From: an uncultured Clostridia bacterium | GTDB taxonomy: Bacteria; Bacillota; Clostridia; Christensenellales; Borkfalkiaceae | Direction: 5' to 3' | NCBI GenBank assembly: GCA_934271265.1 | Contig: CAKQRE010000026.1 | Span: 124,001-188,000 of the forward strand | Length of the DNA stretch: 64,000 nt | Shown: positions 22,822 to 31,091 of the stretch, one piece after another | Layout: each line of letters begins with the position of its first letter | How positions within the stretch are numbered: the stretch's first letter is position 1 | Made by a program: the position numbers and the translations under genes | Notes under the pieces: generated by a model | What the model saw: the letters and a program-made list of their open reading frames with translations, nothing else | What the model was told of the DNA's origin: nothing | Database searches by the model: none

Positions 22822-22956
22822 AAATATATCATTTTGAGATCCTTCACGGGCAGATTCTATTTGCACCTCGGCGGTGCCGCCCCCTTTTTGTCCTTCGGAC
22901 ATTTTTCCCGTTTCATCGGGAAAATTCACAGTTCAGGATGACAAAATGATATATTT
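22822..22956 (-). repeat. Hairpin repeat, copy 5 (longer, reversed)
   Basis: Perfect 15-base arms AAATATATCATTTTG / CAAAATGATATATTT enclose the core in the opposite orientation (AGATCCTTC...AGGATGA). Between the core halves are about 80 extra bases with three small hairpins: GCACC/GGTGC, GTCC/GGAC and CCCGTTTCATCGGG. It looks like an extended member of the family. Confidence 0.65.
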
Positions 22957-23025
22957 TTTATAAACAAAGCAGCAAATATAAAACATAGAATAAAGGAACT
23001 AACCCGATAAGTCGTCATCAGAAAA

Positions 23026-23081
23026 ACGTCCCGTCATCCTGATCCCGCCGCTTGACGGGCTGATGAAGGATCTCGGGACGT
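23026..23081 (+). repeat. Hairpin repeat, copy 6
   Basis: Perfect arms ACGTCCCG / CGGGACGT around TCATCCTGATCCCGCCGC...GATGAAGGATCT. Confidence 0.75.
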
Positions 23082-23137
23082 ATCCATGAATTCAAACAGA
23101 ATCGAATCCTTTTTCGCAGGGTGGTTCAAGCGTGTGG

Positions 23138-23157
23138 AAAAGCCCGATTTCGGCTTA
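23138..23157 (-). terminator. Probable terminator of cysK
   Basis: On the minus strand AAGCCGA...TCGGGCTTTT forms a short stem overlapping the cysK stop codon and ending in four T. Confidence 0.5.
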
Positions 23158-24084
23158 TGCCTGATAAAGGTCGGTGGAAAGGTATCTGTCACCGCCGTCC
23201 GGGAATAACACTACGATCGTTTTCCCTTCGTATTCCGCCTTACGGGCAAGGGAAACGGCAGCGGCTAAAGCTGCGCCCGACGAGATCCCTACCAGAAAAC
23301 CTTCCTTTTTGCCGACCGAGGCGGCGTATGCAAAAGCGTCTTCGTTGGAGACGGGGATCACTTTATCGTAAACAGTCGTGTCGAGCGTATCGGGAACGAA
23401 TCCTGCGCCGATGCCCTGTATTTTGTGAGATCCCGATTTCCCTTCCGAAAGAACGGGGGAAGAAGCAGGTTCCACCGCGACGATCTCGACAGAGGGAATT
23501 TTTTCCTTCAGATACCTGCCGATACCCGTGATCGTTCCGCCTGTGCCGACGCCTGCGACGAAACAGTCTATCATGCCGTCGGTGTCTCTGTAAAGTTCGG
23601 GGGCGGTCGTTTCGTAGTGCGCTTTCGGGTTGGCGGGATTCACGAATTGTCCGGGAAGAAACGCACCCATCTCTTCCGCAAGTTCGTTTGCCTTTGCGAT
23701 CGCACCCTTCATGCCCTTTGCGCCTTCCGTAAGAACGATCTCCGCGCCGTATGCTTTGATCATCTTTCTGCGTTCAACGGACATCGTTTCCGGCATCACG
23801 ATGATCACCTTGTATCCTTTTGCCGTGCCGATCGCAGCGATCCCTATCCCGGTATTTCCCGAGGTCGGTTCAACGATCGTACCGCCGGGCTGAAGTCTGC
23901 CTGATTTTTCGGCGTCCTCGATCATAGCCTTTGCAATACGGTCTTTCACGGAACCCGCGGGATTGAAATACTCGAGTTTTGCAAGGATCTTCGCCTTCAG
24001 ACCCAAAGCGTTTTCGATGTGCGTCAGTTCGACCAAGGGCGTGTTTCCGATCAGATCGATCGCGGAACGATAAATTTTCGACAT
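23155..24084 (-). CDS. cysK: Cysteine synthase A
   Basis: PLP-dependent O-acetylserine sulfhydrylase, 309 residues, making cysteine from O-acetylserine and sulfide. The PLP lysine lies in NPAGSVKDR, the substrate loop is EPTSGNTGIG, and the phosphate-binding loop is GVGTGGTITGIG. The length is standard. The gene stands alone on the minus strand with a consensus promoter and a palindromic operator. No cysE is visible in the window. Confidence 0.96.
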   Translation of the reverse strand: MSKIYRSAIDLIGNTPLVELTHIENALGLKAKILAKLEYFNPAGSVKDRIAKAMIEDAEKSGRLQPGGTIVEPTSGNTGIGIAAIGTAKGYKVIIVMPETMSVERRKMIKAYGAEIVLTEGAKGMKGAIAKANELAEEMGAFLPGQFVNPANPKAHYETTAPELYRDTDGMIDCFVAGVGTGGTITGIGRYLKEKIPSVEIVAVEPASSPVLSEGKSGSHKIQGIGAGFVPDTLDTTVYDKVIPVSNEDAFAYAASVGKKEGFLVGISSGAALAAAVSLARKAEYEGKTIVVLFPDGGDRYLSTDLYQA

Positions 24085-24102
24085 ACAGAATACCTCGCGA
24101 TT

Positions 24103-24129
24103 TAATTCCTACCAAAACGGTAGGAATTA
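24103..24129. promoter_or_regulatory. Operator-like palindrome upstream of cysK (CymR/Rrf2-like)
   Basis: TAATTCCTACC and GGTAGGAATTA are perfect 11-base inverted repeats around AAAAC. The site lies just downstream of the expected transcription start, where a bound repressor would block elongation. The GGAATT half resembles CymR (Rrf2-family) sites that control cysteine genes in Bacillota; the regulator itself is not in the window. Confidence 0.65.
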
Positions 24130-24141
24130 TTTTATGTCCGT

Positions 24142-24170
24142 ATTATACTACTGCTTAGCGGCAATGTCAA
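24142..24170 (-). promoter_or_regulatory. Consensus sigma-A promoter of cysK
   Basis: Minus-strand TTGACA (24170-24165), 17-base spacer, TATAAT (24147-24142): a perfect consensus at both boxes, so strong when not repressed. Confidence 0.9.
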
Positions 24171-24208
24171 CCGATTCAAAAAGATTTTTAAAAAATTTCT
24201 CCGGTAAG

Positions 24209-24238
24209 GTATAAAAGAGAAATTCACGGTCAACAATT
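24209..24238 (+). promoter_or_regulatory. Candidate sigma-F promoter of the spoIIQ operon
   Basis: GTATA (24209-24213), 15-base spacer, GTCAACAATT (24229-24238) resembles the forespore sigma-F consensus GYATA-N15-GGnrAnAnTR, with mismatches at the second and last -10 positions. spoIIQ is a classical sigma-F gene, which supports it. Confidence 0.45.
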
Positions 24239-24268
24239 CTCTGCGTAAAACAACAGCGGAGACGTGAT

Positions 24269-24688
24269 ATGCATAAAACTTTGCTTGCCGTTATAACGGC
24301 GTTTGCTATGTTGATTTCGGTCAATCTTCAGAAAGGGAGCGTATTTCCTTATGCGGGGCGGCACGAGGCATATCTTTTTAAAAACTCGTCATCCTGTCAG
24401 ATCCTTTCCTTAAGCGGAGAGGAAGTAAACGAAAGACTGTTTTCTCTGTTTCGGCTCAAAGGGGAGAGCGTTACGCTCGACTGCATGGAAGACGCCGAAA
24501 AGATCGTTCGCCGTTATCACGCGCGTTTGCTTTTTGAAGAAAGCGCGGAAGGCGTGCGGAGCGTATACTACTATACTCCGAAATTAAGGGGTTATAAGTT
24601 GATTAACGGAGAAAAAGTCAATCTGCACATAGCCTATGCGGTCGGAAGAACGGTCGTGGGTACGCCGATTCTGTTCGGCGGATATTGA
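24269..24688 (+). CDS. Exported protein of unknown function, upstream of spoIIQ
   Basis: A 139-residue protein with an N-terminal hydrophobic signal (about residues 3-19), then a small globular domain. The C-terminal half has YYYTPKLRGYKLINGEKVNL and GTPILFGGY, a pattern I associate loosely with YwmB-type exported proteins near spoIID/spoIIQ; the match is weak. GGAGACGTGAT precedes the ATG. It is 76 bases from spoIIQ and shares the candidate sigma-F promoter, so a forespore-membrane role is a reasonable inference. I do not assign a function. Confidence 0.75.
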   Translation: MHKTLLAVITAFAMLISVNLQKGSVFPYAGRHEAYLFKNSSSCQILSLSGEEVNERLFSLFRLKGESVTLDCMEDAEKIVRRYHARLLFEESAEGVRSVYYYTPKLRGYKLINGEKVNLHIAYAVGRTVVGTPILFGGY

Positions 24689-24764
24689 CGGGAAAGAGGA
24701 AAAGAAGGACATGCCCGAAAAGCAAAAAGCGGCGAAGCTGAAAATTTAAGGAGGACATAACGAT

Positions 24765-25454
24765 ATGTCGGAAAAGAAACAGAACGGAGTTGCAGCATTT
24801 ATCAAAAGGAATTTGTATTACCTTATCGTAGGGTTTTCCCTGCTCGTGATCGCAGCGGTGATCGCTGTCGTCGTATGGCAGAAGAACAACCCGCCGATCC
24901 GGACGGGCGGGAAACCGGAAAGCGTTGCGGAGAGCACGAGAGAGCCGGAAAGCACGAGCGAAAGCGATAAGCCGACGGAAAAACCGGAAGACCCGGACGA
25001 CAAGCCCGCTCAGGACGATCCTGCGGATACGAAGATCGTGTTCCTGCTTCCTGTGGAAAACGGTTCGGTCCTGAAAAGTTTTACTTCTTCTACGGTAGTA
25101 TTCAACAGTACGCTCGGCGTATATACGGGGCATATGGGGATCGATTTCGCCGCCGAAGAAGGGACGGAGGTAAGATGCGTTTACGACGGAAAGATCGAAA
25201 GCATCGTTACGAGTTATCTGCAGGGAACCACGATCACGGTCGACCACGGCAACGGGCTGAAATCCGTTTACAATTCGATCGAGGCGAAAGAGGGTATTGC
25301 GGAAGGACAGGAGTTGAAGAAAGGGGACGTGATCGGCGGTGTTTCCACCACCAACCGTCAGGAATACAAAGACGGACCTCACCTTCATTTCGAAACGACG
25401 CTGAACGGTAAAAAAGTAGACCCTCTGACGTATCTGATGCTCGAAGATAAATGA
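24765..25454 (+). CDS. spoIIQ: SpoIIQ-like M23 (LytM) sporulation protein
   Basis: A bitopic membrane protein of 229 residues. A transmembrane helix (about 17-37) is followed by a Ser/Glu/Pro-rich linker and a LytM/M23 domain. In sporulation SpoIIQ in the forespore membrane pairs with SpoIIIAH to link forespore and mother cell during engulfment. The zinc ligands look intact: TGHMGIDFA (His near 123 and the following Asp) and PHLHFE near 206. That resembles the Clostridioides form rather than Bacillus SpoIIQ, which has lost a ligand. A general M23 endopeptidase is the alternative. AAGGAGG precedes the ATG. The spoIIIA operon is not in this window. Confidence 0.82.
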   Translation: MSEKKQNGVAAFIKRNLYYLIVGFSLLVIAAVIAVVVWQKNNPPIRTGGKPESVAESTREPESTSESDKPTEKPEDPDDKPAQDDPADTKIVFLLPVENGSVLKSFTSSTVVFNSTLGVYTGHMGIDFAAEEGTEVRCVYDGKIESIVTSYLQGTTITVDHGNGLKSVYNSIEAKEGIAEGQELKKGDVIGGVSTTNRQEYKDGPHLHFETTLNGKKVDPLTYLMLEDK

Positions 25455-25567
25455 TCCGCCGCAGCCGGTACGGTCGGAATAAAACGAGTTTTGTCTCCCG
25501 GGCAGAGAGAAGAAAAGCGTTGACATAAACGAGAAAAACTTCCCGTATATTGTACGGGAGGTTTTTT

Positions 25568-27070
25568 ATGTCCGGAATCAGAAAGAGATCGGGGAAACGG
25601 AAAGCCGTTTGCCCCGTTTATGGGTTTGCGGGAAAGGGAAGCGCGAAATTACTGTTTTTTCTCTTTTTTTTCTGCCTTGCGACGTCTGCGGTCGCCGCAT
25701 GCGCGGTTCGCAAAACGAAAAAAACGCCCGCGTGTTCGATCGAGGCGGTTCTCGAGGAGAACGCGCTGACGATCAGGATGAACTATCGCTACATGCACGA
25801 GGGCGAAAAAGAAATATCCGTTCTGCCGTTCCTTCTCTATACGAATGCTTACAGGGAAGGAGCAAAGAAGCCGGTTACGACGGAAGACGGAGAAAGAAAG
25901 GTATATCCGAACGGGAAAAGTTATATGAAGACGGACATTTTATCCGTGTTCTCGGAAGGGGAGGATGCGACGTTCTCCGTTGGCGGGGAAGACGATAACG
26001 TTTTATACGTCGATCTCGGGAGAACGCTGTTTACCGGAGAGGAAGTTGCTGTAGAAGTCGATTATCGGCTTATTTTACCCGAGTGCAGGTTTCGCACCGG
26101 TATATGGGAAAATAAGGTCAACCTCGGCGACTGGCTTCCGGTGTGCTGTCGTTTTTCCGATAACGGGTTCCGTGAGATCTCTTATTCCCCTTTCGGCGAT
26201 CCGTATGATCTGGTTTGCTGCGATTATTCCGTGGAACTGACGGTACCTTCGGAATATATCGTCGCGTCGGGCGGAAAGGCGGTCGGAACGGAAGTAAAAG
26301 GAGAAGTAACCGTCTATTCCTTCGATCTGCAAAAAGGACGGGATATATCATTCGTGCTCGGCAAAAATTTCAACGTGGCAAGCGGGGTAGCGAACGGCGT
26401 TTGCGTGAGTTATTATACCGAACGGGAAGAATTCCGCGAAGATCTTGAGCTTGCGCTCGACGCGCTTGACTTTTTCGCTTCTTCCTTCGGAAAATATCCT
26501 TACGAAACTTATTCCGTCGCGGAAACGGCGTTTGCGTACGGCGGCATGGAATATTCCGGGCTGTCGGTCGTATCCGATTCCCTGGAGAAGGAAGAGCGGA
26601 GACGGGCGATCGTACACGAAACGGCGCACCAGTGGTGGCGCGGGGGCGTCGGGTTCGATCAGACGAAAGAACATTATCTCGATGAAGGGCTTGCCGAGTA
26701 TTCCGCTTATCTCTATTGGAAAGAAAAGGGAGACGCAGGCGTTGCGGAAGAGATACTTGCAGAGGCGATCTCAGCCTATAAGTCGTTTTTCGAACTTTCT
26801 TCTCTTCTGAACGGAACGGCGGACACGCGGATGGATCGGGATCTTTCCGAGTTTTCGTCTTTGCTCGAATACGGAAATATCGCGTATAACAAAAGCCTCG
26901 TTATGTTTTGCAGATACGGGGAAACGATCGGCGAAAGAAAGACGAAACAGAAACTCGCGAAGTTTTACAAAAAGAATCTGTACGGCATCGCGACGCTTTC
27001 CGATCTTACGGACGTTCTCGGCTATGCGGAACATTTCCGCTCTTTCGTCGAAGGGAAAGTCCTGATCTGA
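25568..27070 (+). CDS. M1-family metallopeptidase, probable lipoprotein or membrane-anchored
   Basis: A zinc metallopeptidase of the M1 (aminopeptidase N-like) family, 500 residues. The N-terminus has a basic stretch, one hydrophobic helix (about 28-44) and VAAC, a possible lipobox. The exopeptidase-type motif is FAYGGMEYSGL; the zinc site is VHETAHQWW near residue 350, with the third ligand in LDEGLAEYSAY. The C-terminal helical domain of full-size M1 enzymes is mostly absent. ACGGGAGG precedes the ATG. TTGACA and TATATT upstream are 20 bases apart, a poor sigma-A spacing. It follows spoIIQ on the same strand after 113 bases; a sporulation role is possible but unproven. Confidence 0.87.
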   Translation: MSGIRKRSGKRKAVCPVYGFAGKGSAKLLFFLFFFCLATSAVAACAVRKTKKTPACSIEAVLEENALTIRMNYRYMHEGEKEISVLPFLLYTNAYREGAKKPVTTEDGERKVYPNGKSYMKTDILSVFSEGEDATFSVGGEDDNVLYVDLGRTLFTGEEVAVEVDYRLILPECRFRTGIWENKVNLGDWLPVCCRFSDNGFREISYSPFGDPYDLVCCDYSVELTVPSEYIVASGGKAVGTEVKGEVTVYSFDLQKGRDISFVLGKNFNVASGVANGVCVSYYTEREEFREDLELALDALDFFASSFGKYPYETYSVAETAFAYGGMEYSGLSVVSDSLEKEERRRAIVHETAHQWWRGGVGFDQTKEHYLDEGLAEYSAYLYWKEKGDAGVAEEILAEAISAYKSFFELSSLLNGTADTRMDRDLSEFSSLLEYGNIAYNKSLVMFCRYGETIGERKTKQKLAKFYKKNLYGIATLSDLTDVLGYAEHFRSFVEGKVLI

Positions 27071-27081
27071 ATGAGAAATGA

Positions 27082-27120
27082 AAAAGCCTCGGAAAGAGTT
27101 AAAGTCTTTCCGGGGCTTTT
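27082..27120. terminator. Bidirectional terminator between the M1 peptidase and araC-type genes
   Basis: AAAAGCCTCGGAAAGA (27082-27097) pairs with TCTTTCCGGGGCTTTT (27105-27120) with one mismatch or wobble. It has T runs on both strands. A further AGCCGC/GCGGCT hairpin lies near 27135-27155. Confidence 0.85.
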
Positions 27121-27233
27121 GTTTGTAGCGTTAGCCGCTGAAAGGCGGCTTTCCGTTTAAGCGGAAAAGGTTTTTAACCGCGGCTTTTGCCAAAGGCGAG
27201 GGGAGTTTCGCGATCGGGTTTCCGGTCAGGGCT

Positions 27234-28034
27234 TTATTCCTTGATCTTGTTTTTGAATTCGGTTGGCGTCATGCCGATCTTCTTTTTAAAAATACGCGAG
27301 AAATACAGATTGTTCTGAAAACCGGATTTATAGGCGATCTCTTTTAAAGAGTAGTTGGAAAACTTGATCAGCTCCATTGCCTTTTCGAGCCTGCGGTTGA
27401 TCACGAACTGTGACGGCGATATGCCCATATGTTTGGCAAATTTGTTGGAAAAGTATATTTTGTTCAGGGAACAGATGTCTGCAAGTTCCTCCACGGAAAT
27501 ATCCCGTTCTATATTTTTGTCTATATATTCGATTATGTCGAGGAAGGTGACGATGCTGTCGTCGGGATAAATGTCCGGCAGAAATCTGGAAATCAGAATT
27601 TTCATGATGCCGCTCACTTCCAATTCTCCCGCGAGGTCGTTGCCGTGCCCCTCGTTGCGGCTTTTAATGTAACTTTCGATCCTTTTGAAAAAGTATTCGT
27701 CCGCTTCTCCCGCCTTTACTTCGTTTTTCAGATTCAGGGCGTAAAAGACGTTGCTTGCCGAACGTTCGAACCGAAAATGAATAAAATGGTGGCTGAAATA
27801 TTCCTCGCATTTCCCCGTGATGACGGAGTGGCTGGGGATAAAATACATATAACCGGGCTTTAAACGGATCGATTTATCTTTCAGATAGATCTCCGCGTCG
27901 CCGTCCGTTACATAGTAAAGACGCTCGTATTTATAGAAGAAAACCTGGTTTTTCCAGAAACTGCCTACCGTTACGAATTCTCCTTCGGTAACGGGAAAAG
28001 TGGCGGTGTTGATCAAACTGAAAATCTGACTCAT
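27234..28034 (-). CDS. AraC-family transcriptional regulator
   Basis: A 266-residue AraC/XylS regulator starting at the minus-strand ATG at 28034 behind ACGGAGAAG. The N-terminal half is a cupin-like ligand-binding region (YYVTDGDAEIYLKDKSIRLKPG, FIPSHSVITG). The C-terminal two-helix-turn-helix domain has FSNKFAKHMGISPSQFVINRRLEKAMELI and GFQNNLYFSRIFKKKIGMTPTEFK. The frame is open further upstream but has no start signal there. It is divergent from the glycan operon beginning at 28295, so it is most likely that operon's activator, responding to a sugar from the substrate. Confidence 0.92.
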   Translation of the reverse strand: MSQIFSLINTATFPVTEGEFVTVGSFWKNQVFFYKYERLYYVTDGDAEIYLKDKSIRLKPGYMYFIPSHSVITGKCEEYFSHHFIHFRFERSASNVFYALNLKNEVKAGEADEYFFKRIESYIKSRNEGHGNDLAGELEVSGIMKILISRFLPDIYPDDSIVTFLDIIEYIDKNIERDISVEELADICSLNKIYFSNKFAKHMGISPSQFVINRRLEKAMELIKFSNYSLKEIAYKSGFQNNLYFSRIFKKKIGMTPTEFKNKIKE

Positions 28035-28103
28035 AAAAACTTCTCCGTTCTTTCCGCCTTGCCGGAGGAAGGCAGGAAGATCCCGTTTTTTGTTTGCATT
28101 ATT

Positions 28104-28132
28104 ATGATACCACATGTTTTCGGTGAGGTCAA
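28104..28132 (-). promoter_or_regulatory. Sigma-A promoter of the araC-type gene
   Basis: Minus-strand TTGACC (28132-28127), 17-base spacer, TATCAT (28109-28104). Confidence 0.65.
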
Positions 28133-28183
28133 CGATTTTAATTGAAAAATTAAGTTTGTGCATATTATCGTTTTGTCTGTGTA

Positions 28184-28212
28184 TTGTCATATCGAAGGCG
28201 TTGTGCTACAAT
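28184..28212 (+). promoter_or_regulatory. Promoter of the glycan-use operon
   Basis: TTGTCA (28184-28189), 17-base spacer, TACAAT (28207-28212). The 50 bases between this and the divergent araC promoter are AT-rich and are the likely regulator-binding zone. Confidence 0.7.
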
Positions 28213-28294
28213 GAAACGGTAAAGTATAAAAATAGGCTCTGCCGCGGAAACGGCCGGGTTCCCGCGGGGAAAACGGCGGGAAAGGAGAGATCGG

Positions 28295-29521
28295 ATGAAA
28301 AAATCAATCGCAGCCGTAGCTTTCGGTTTGTGTCTGTCGCTGGCGTGCGCCGCCTGCGGAGGAACGACGGGAGGAACGTCCGTAAAACAGGACGACGTGA
28401 AAAAGAATTTCCCGAATTATACGGATCCTGCCGACGCGACGTATCAATTCGGTTTCGAGGAGATGACGACCCCTTTTTACACGGGCAACGTGATCTACAA
28501 CGAAACGACCCTTCTGATCGACAACGAAGAAGGATCCCTTTCCGGGTCGCTGCAATTCACCCCGGTGAAGATCCTTTCGATCCGCGATTATACCTTGAAA
28601 AACGAATTTAACGTTTCCGATTTCACAGTGGAAGGCAGGAAGATCTCCGTTTCTTCCGACAAAGGGGTGCCCGGGCTTACCGAGGCGAACCTTGCGGGCG
28701 TGAGGATGCCGGAAGGATTCAAAAAAGTGGATCAGATCGGAAACGTTCTTACCGACTGCATGCAGATGGGTTCCGCCGTCTATACGGAAAGCCCCTTCTA
28801 TTACGGCAAGCAGGTCTACGTGAGTTATGTATACGACGTTTCGGAAGTCGACCTTTCGCTTTACGCGTCCTACGCGACGTCCGGTTTAACGAAAACGAAA
28901 AACAAACTTCTTCTCGGAGACGATCTGAAGATCGCCGCCACGGGAGACAGCGTGATGGAAGGTTGTTCTTCGAGCAAGAAATTCAATCACGAACCTTTTA
29001 TGGACTGTTTCATGGATCTCACGCAACAGGCTTTGCAAAAGAAGTACACGGGAAAAATCACCCTTTCCAACCGCGCGGTCGGCGGGAAAACGTCCGGCTG
29101 GGGTGCGGAGGACGTGCAGACGTCGCAGCTTGCGCAGGATAAACCCGACCTGATGTACATTCATTTCGGTATCAACGATCTCGGTGAAAGAAGATCGGCG
29201 GATTCTTATAAGCAGAACATTAAAAAAATCGTGACCGACGTGCAGGGCGCGAACCCCGAGTGCGAATTCGTTCTGATCAAGGCGTTCATGGCGAACCCCG
29301 AACTTTATCTCGATACCGGATTCGAAGAATACTGGAAGGCTCTGGACGAGATCGCGGCGGAACTCGACAACGTTTACGTGCTCGATCTGTATTCGCAGTC
29401 CAAAAAATTGCTCGAAGGGAAGAAGTATTACGACGTTACGGGCAACGGTATCAACCACGTGAACGATTTCTCGTCCCGTCTGTACGCGATGAACATGATC
29501 GCCCAGCTCGTGAAATACTGA
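28295..29521 (+). CDS. SGNH-family carbohydrate esterase, lipoprotein
   Basis: A 408-residue surface lipoprotein, with signal peptide and lipobox cysteine at 18 or 21. After a low-complexity linker comes a beta-rich domain (about 45-200) and then an SGNH hydrolase domain: block I ATGDSVMEG with the nucleophile, NRAVGGKTSGWG, block III FGINDLGE, and the histidine in NGINHVNDF. A beta domain before SGNH is the layout of CE2-like acetyl esterases. The likely job is deacylating the extracellular polysaccharide before import. GGAGAGATCGG precedes the ATG. It is the first gene after the operon promoter, divergent from the AraC regulator. Confidence 0.85.
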   Translation: MKKSIAAVAFGLCLSLACAACGGTTGGTSVKQDDVKKNFPNYTDPADATYQFGFEEMTTPFYTGNVIYNETTLLIDNEEGSLSGSLQFTPVKILSIRDYTLKNEFNVSDFTVEGRKISVSSDKGVPGLTEANLAGVRMPEGFKKVDQIGNVLTDCMQMGSAVYTESPFYYGKQVYVSYVYDVSEVDLSLYASYATSGLTKTKNKLLLGDDLKIAATGDSVMEGCSSSKKFNHEPFMDCFMDLTQQALQKKYTGKITLSNRAVGGKTSGWGAEDVQTSQLAQDKPDLMYIHFGINDLGERRSADSYKQNIKKIVTDVQGANPECEFVLIKAFMANPELYLDTGFEEYWKALDEIAAELDNVYVLDLYSQSKKLLEGKKYYDVTGNGINHVNDFSSRLYAMNMIAQLVKY

Positions 29522-29566
29522 AACGGAAACGAAATATAACGGTATCAATCGATCGCCGGAAAACGG

Positions 29567-29624
29567 AAAGAGGATATCCTCTTTCGCTTGGAGCTTCGCC
29601 CCAAGCGAAATCCCCTTATAAGGG
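29567..29624 (+). promoter_or_regulatory. Three consecutive palindromes before the sugar-binding gene
   Basis: AAAGAGGATATCCTCTTT (29567-29584) is a perfect palindrome. CGCTTGG/CCAAGCG (29585-29607) is a hairpin, and CCCTTATAAGGG (29613-29624) is another perfect palindrome. There is no T run. Hairpins in this position commonly stabilise or process mRNA so that the binding protein is made in excess of its operon partners; an operator is the alternative. Confidence 0.55.
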
Positions 29625-29675
29625 AACCCGCGGAAAGAGAGATCGGAAAATATATTGAAGAAAAAGGAGAAAAAT

Positions 29676-31058
29676 ATGAAGAAAATTCTTGTATTGTTAC
29701 TTGCGGTCGTCCTCGGGATCTGCGCGATCTCGTGCGGGAAGACGGAAAACAACGGACCTTCCGACGCGGACGACGTGAACCTTGATATCGACAAAAACGT
29801 GACTGCCACGCTCAGCATCGGCATCCCCGGCGGCAATGCCAACGAGGAGACGATGATCCAGTGTCTTGTGGACGATTTCAAAAAAATGTATCCCAACGTG
29901 ACGATCAGACTGAAATACATTTCCATCAACTCCGGCACCTACGGCAACAACGTTCAGCGTATGGCGACGGGCGGAACCCTTCCCGATATCATCTGGACGA
30001 ACTCGCCCGATATCTATGAAGCATACGGTTACATGGAAAACCTCGATATGTACATTGAGAAAACGGAAAAGGCGGGGCTTTTCGGCGAAGCCGGATTCGA
30101 AGGAACTTTCTACAGCGAATATTTCGACATGGGGAAAGTGCAGGGCAACCGTTACGTCGTTCCCCGTTCGTGCGACAGCGTGGTGGCGTTTTACAGAACG
30201 GATATGTTCGAAGCCGCGGGCGTCGATATGTCCACGGTGAAAAACGGCTGGAAGTGGGAAGATATGATGGCTGCCTGCGCAAAGCTCAGAGTGTGGATGG
30301 ACGAGCAGGGGTTGGCAGGCGCATATTGCGTGGAACCGAACCTCACGTCCTGGCTCTCTGTCTGCGTGCCCATGCTTTCCGCTTACGGTTCGGAAGTGAT
30401 TTCTTCCGACGGCAAGAATGCGATCGACAACGCGGGTACGGAAAAAACCCTCGCTCTTCTTCGCGAAATGGTGGAAAAGAGATATATCCCCGATTCCCAG
30501 ATCACGGTAGGCGCGGGCTTCGAACAAGGGCAGTGCCCCATTTACTTCCAGTCTATGTCCATTTCCTCGCTGCAGAGCAAAAACGTTCTGAAAGATAAGA
30601 TCGACCTCGTTTCCTTCCCGCTGATCGGCGAAGAGAAGAACGGGAAAACGGATTATTCGAACGCGAAGATCGGCGCGGGCATCGCGGGCTATTGCATCAC
30701 GAAGCCTTCGAAGAACAAAGATCTCGCGTGGGCGTTCCTTCGCCATCTTCTCAGCAAAGACGGACAGCAGAATATGGCTCTTAACGGGCTGAACCTCGCG
30801 TCCATCCGCAAAGACCTTTCCGATCCCGCAACCGCGAACTGGGGCAAGGGCTATGAGAAATTCAACCTGGCGGCTTACACCTGGGGTTCGGAATACAAAA
30901 TGTCTCCCACGTTCTTCGAATACGCTCCCATCAAGGCAAAAACGGCGATCGACAAAGCCGTGACCGACCTCTTTGTGGACGGAACGAATATGAAAAAATC
31001 GATCAAAGAAGCGATCGCGTCCTGCAAGAAAGCCATTGACGACGCCATGGCGGACTGA
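29676..31058 (+). CDS. ABC sugar transporter, substrate-binding lipoprotein
   Basis: An extracytoplasmic solute-binding protein of the family 1 (MalE/UgpB-like) type, 460 residues, lipidated at Cys20 (AISC). Typical elements are NEETMIQCLVDDFKKMYPNV near the N-terminus, MATGGTLPDIIWTNSPD, and the closing helices with RHLLSKDGQQNMALNG. ATG 29676 follows AAAGGAG; an in-frame TTG 21 bases upstream contains that site and is rejected. Two permease genes follow immediately. The family handles oligosaccharides; with the neighbouring hydrolases, the ligand is inferred to be a fragment of a rhamnose-containing glycan. Confidence 0.93.
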   Translation: MKKILVLLLAVVLGICAISCGKTENNGPSDADDVNLDIDKNVTATLSIGIPGGNANEETMIQCLVDDFKKMYPNVTIRLKYISINSGTYGNNVQRMATGGTLPDIIWTNSPDIYEAYGYMENLDMYIEKTEKAGLFGEAGFEGTFYSEYFDMGKVQGNRYVVPRSCDSVVAFYRTDMFEAAGVDMSTVKNGWKWEDMMAACAKLRVWMDEQGLAGAYCVEPNLTSWLSVCVPMLSAYGSEVISSDGKNAIDNAGTEKTLALLREMVEKRYIPDSQITVGAGFEQGQCPIYFQSMSISSLQSKNVLKDKIDLVSFPLIGEEKNGKTDYSNAKIGAGIAGYCITKPSKNKDLAWAFLRHLLSKDGQQNMALNGLNLASIRKDLSDPATANWGKGYEKFNLAAYTWGSEYKMSPTFFEYAPIKAKTAIDKAVTDLFVDGTNMKKSIKEAIASCKKAIDDAMAD

Positions 31059-31091
31059 CGCTTTCCCGACAAGGCGAATTTCGGAGGAAAA

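Noticed and set aside
22473..23081. Repeat cluster considered as a CRISPR array
   Set aside because: Unit spacing is irregular, orientation changes, each unit is itself a long hairpin with differing arms, and no cas gene is present.
26768..26786. Further match to the GTTGATCGRCTTATAGG motif inside the M1 peptidase gene
   Set aside because: Only the CGACTTATAGGCT half matches, and it encodes conserved-looking protein sequence, so chance is likely.
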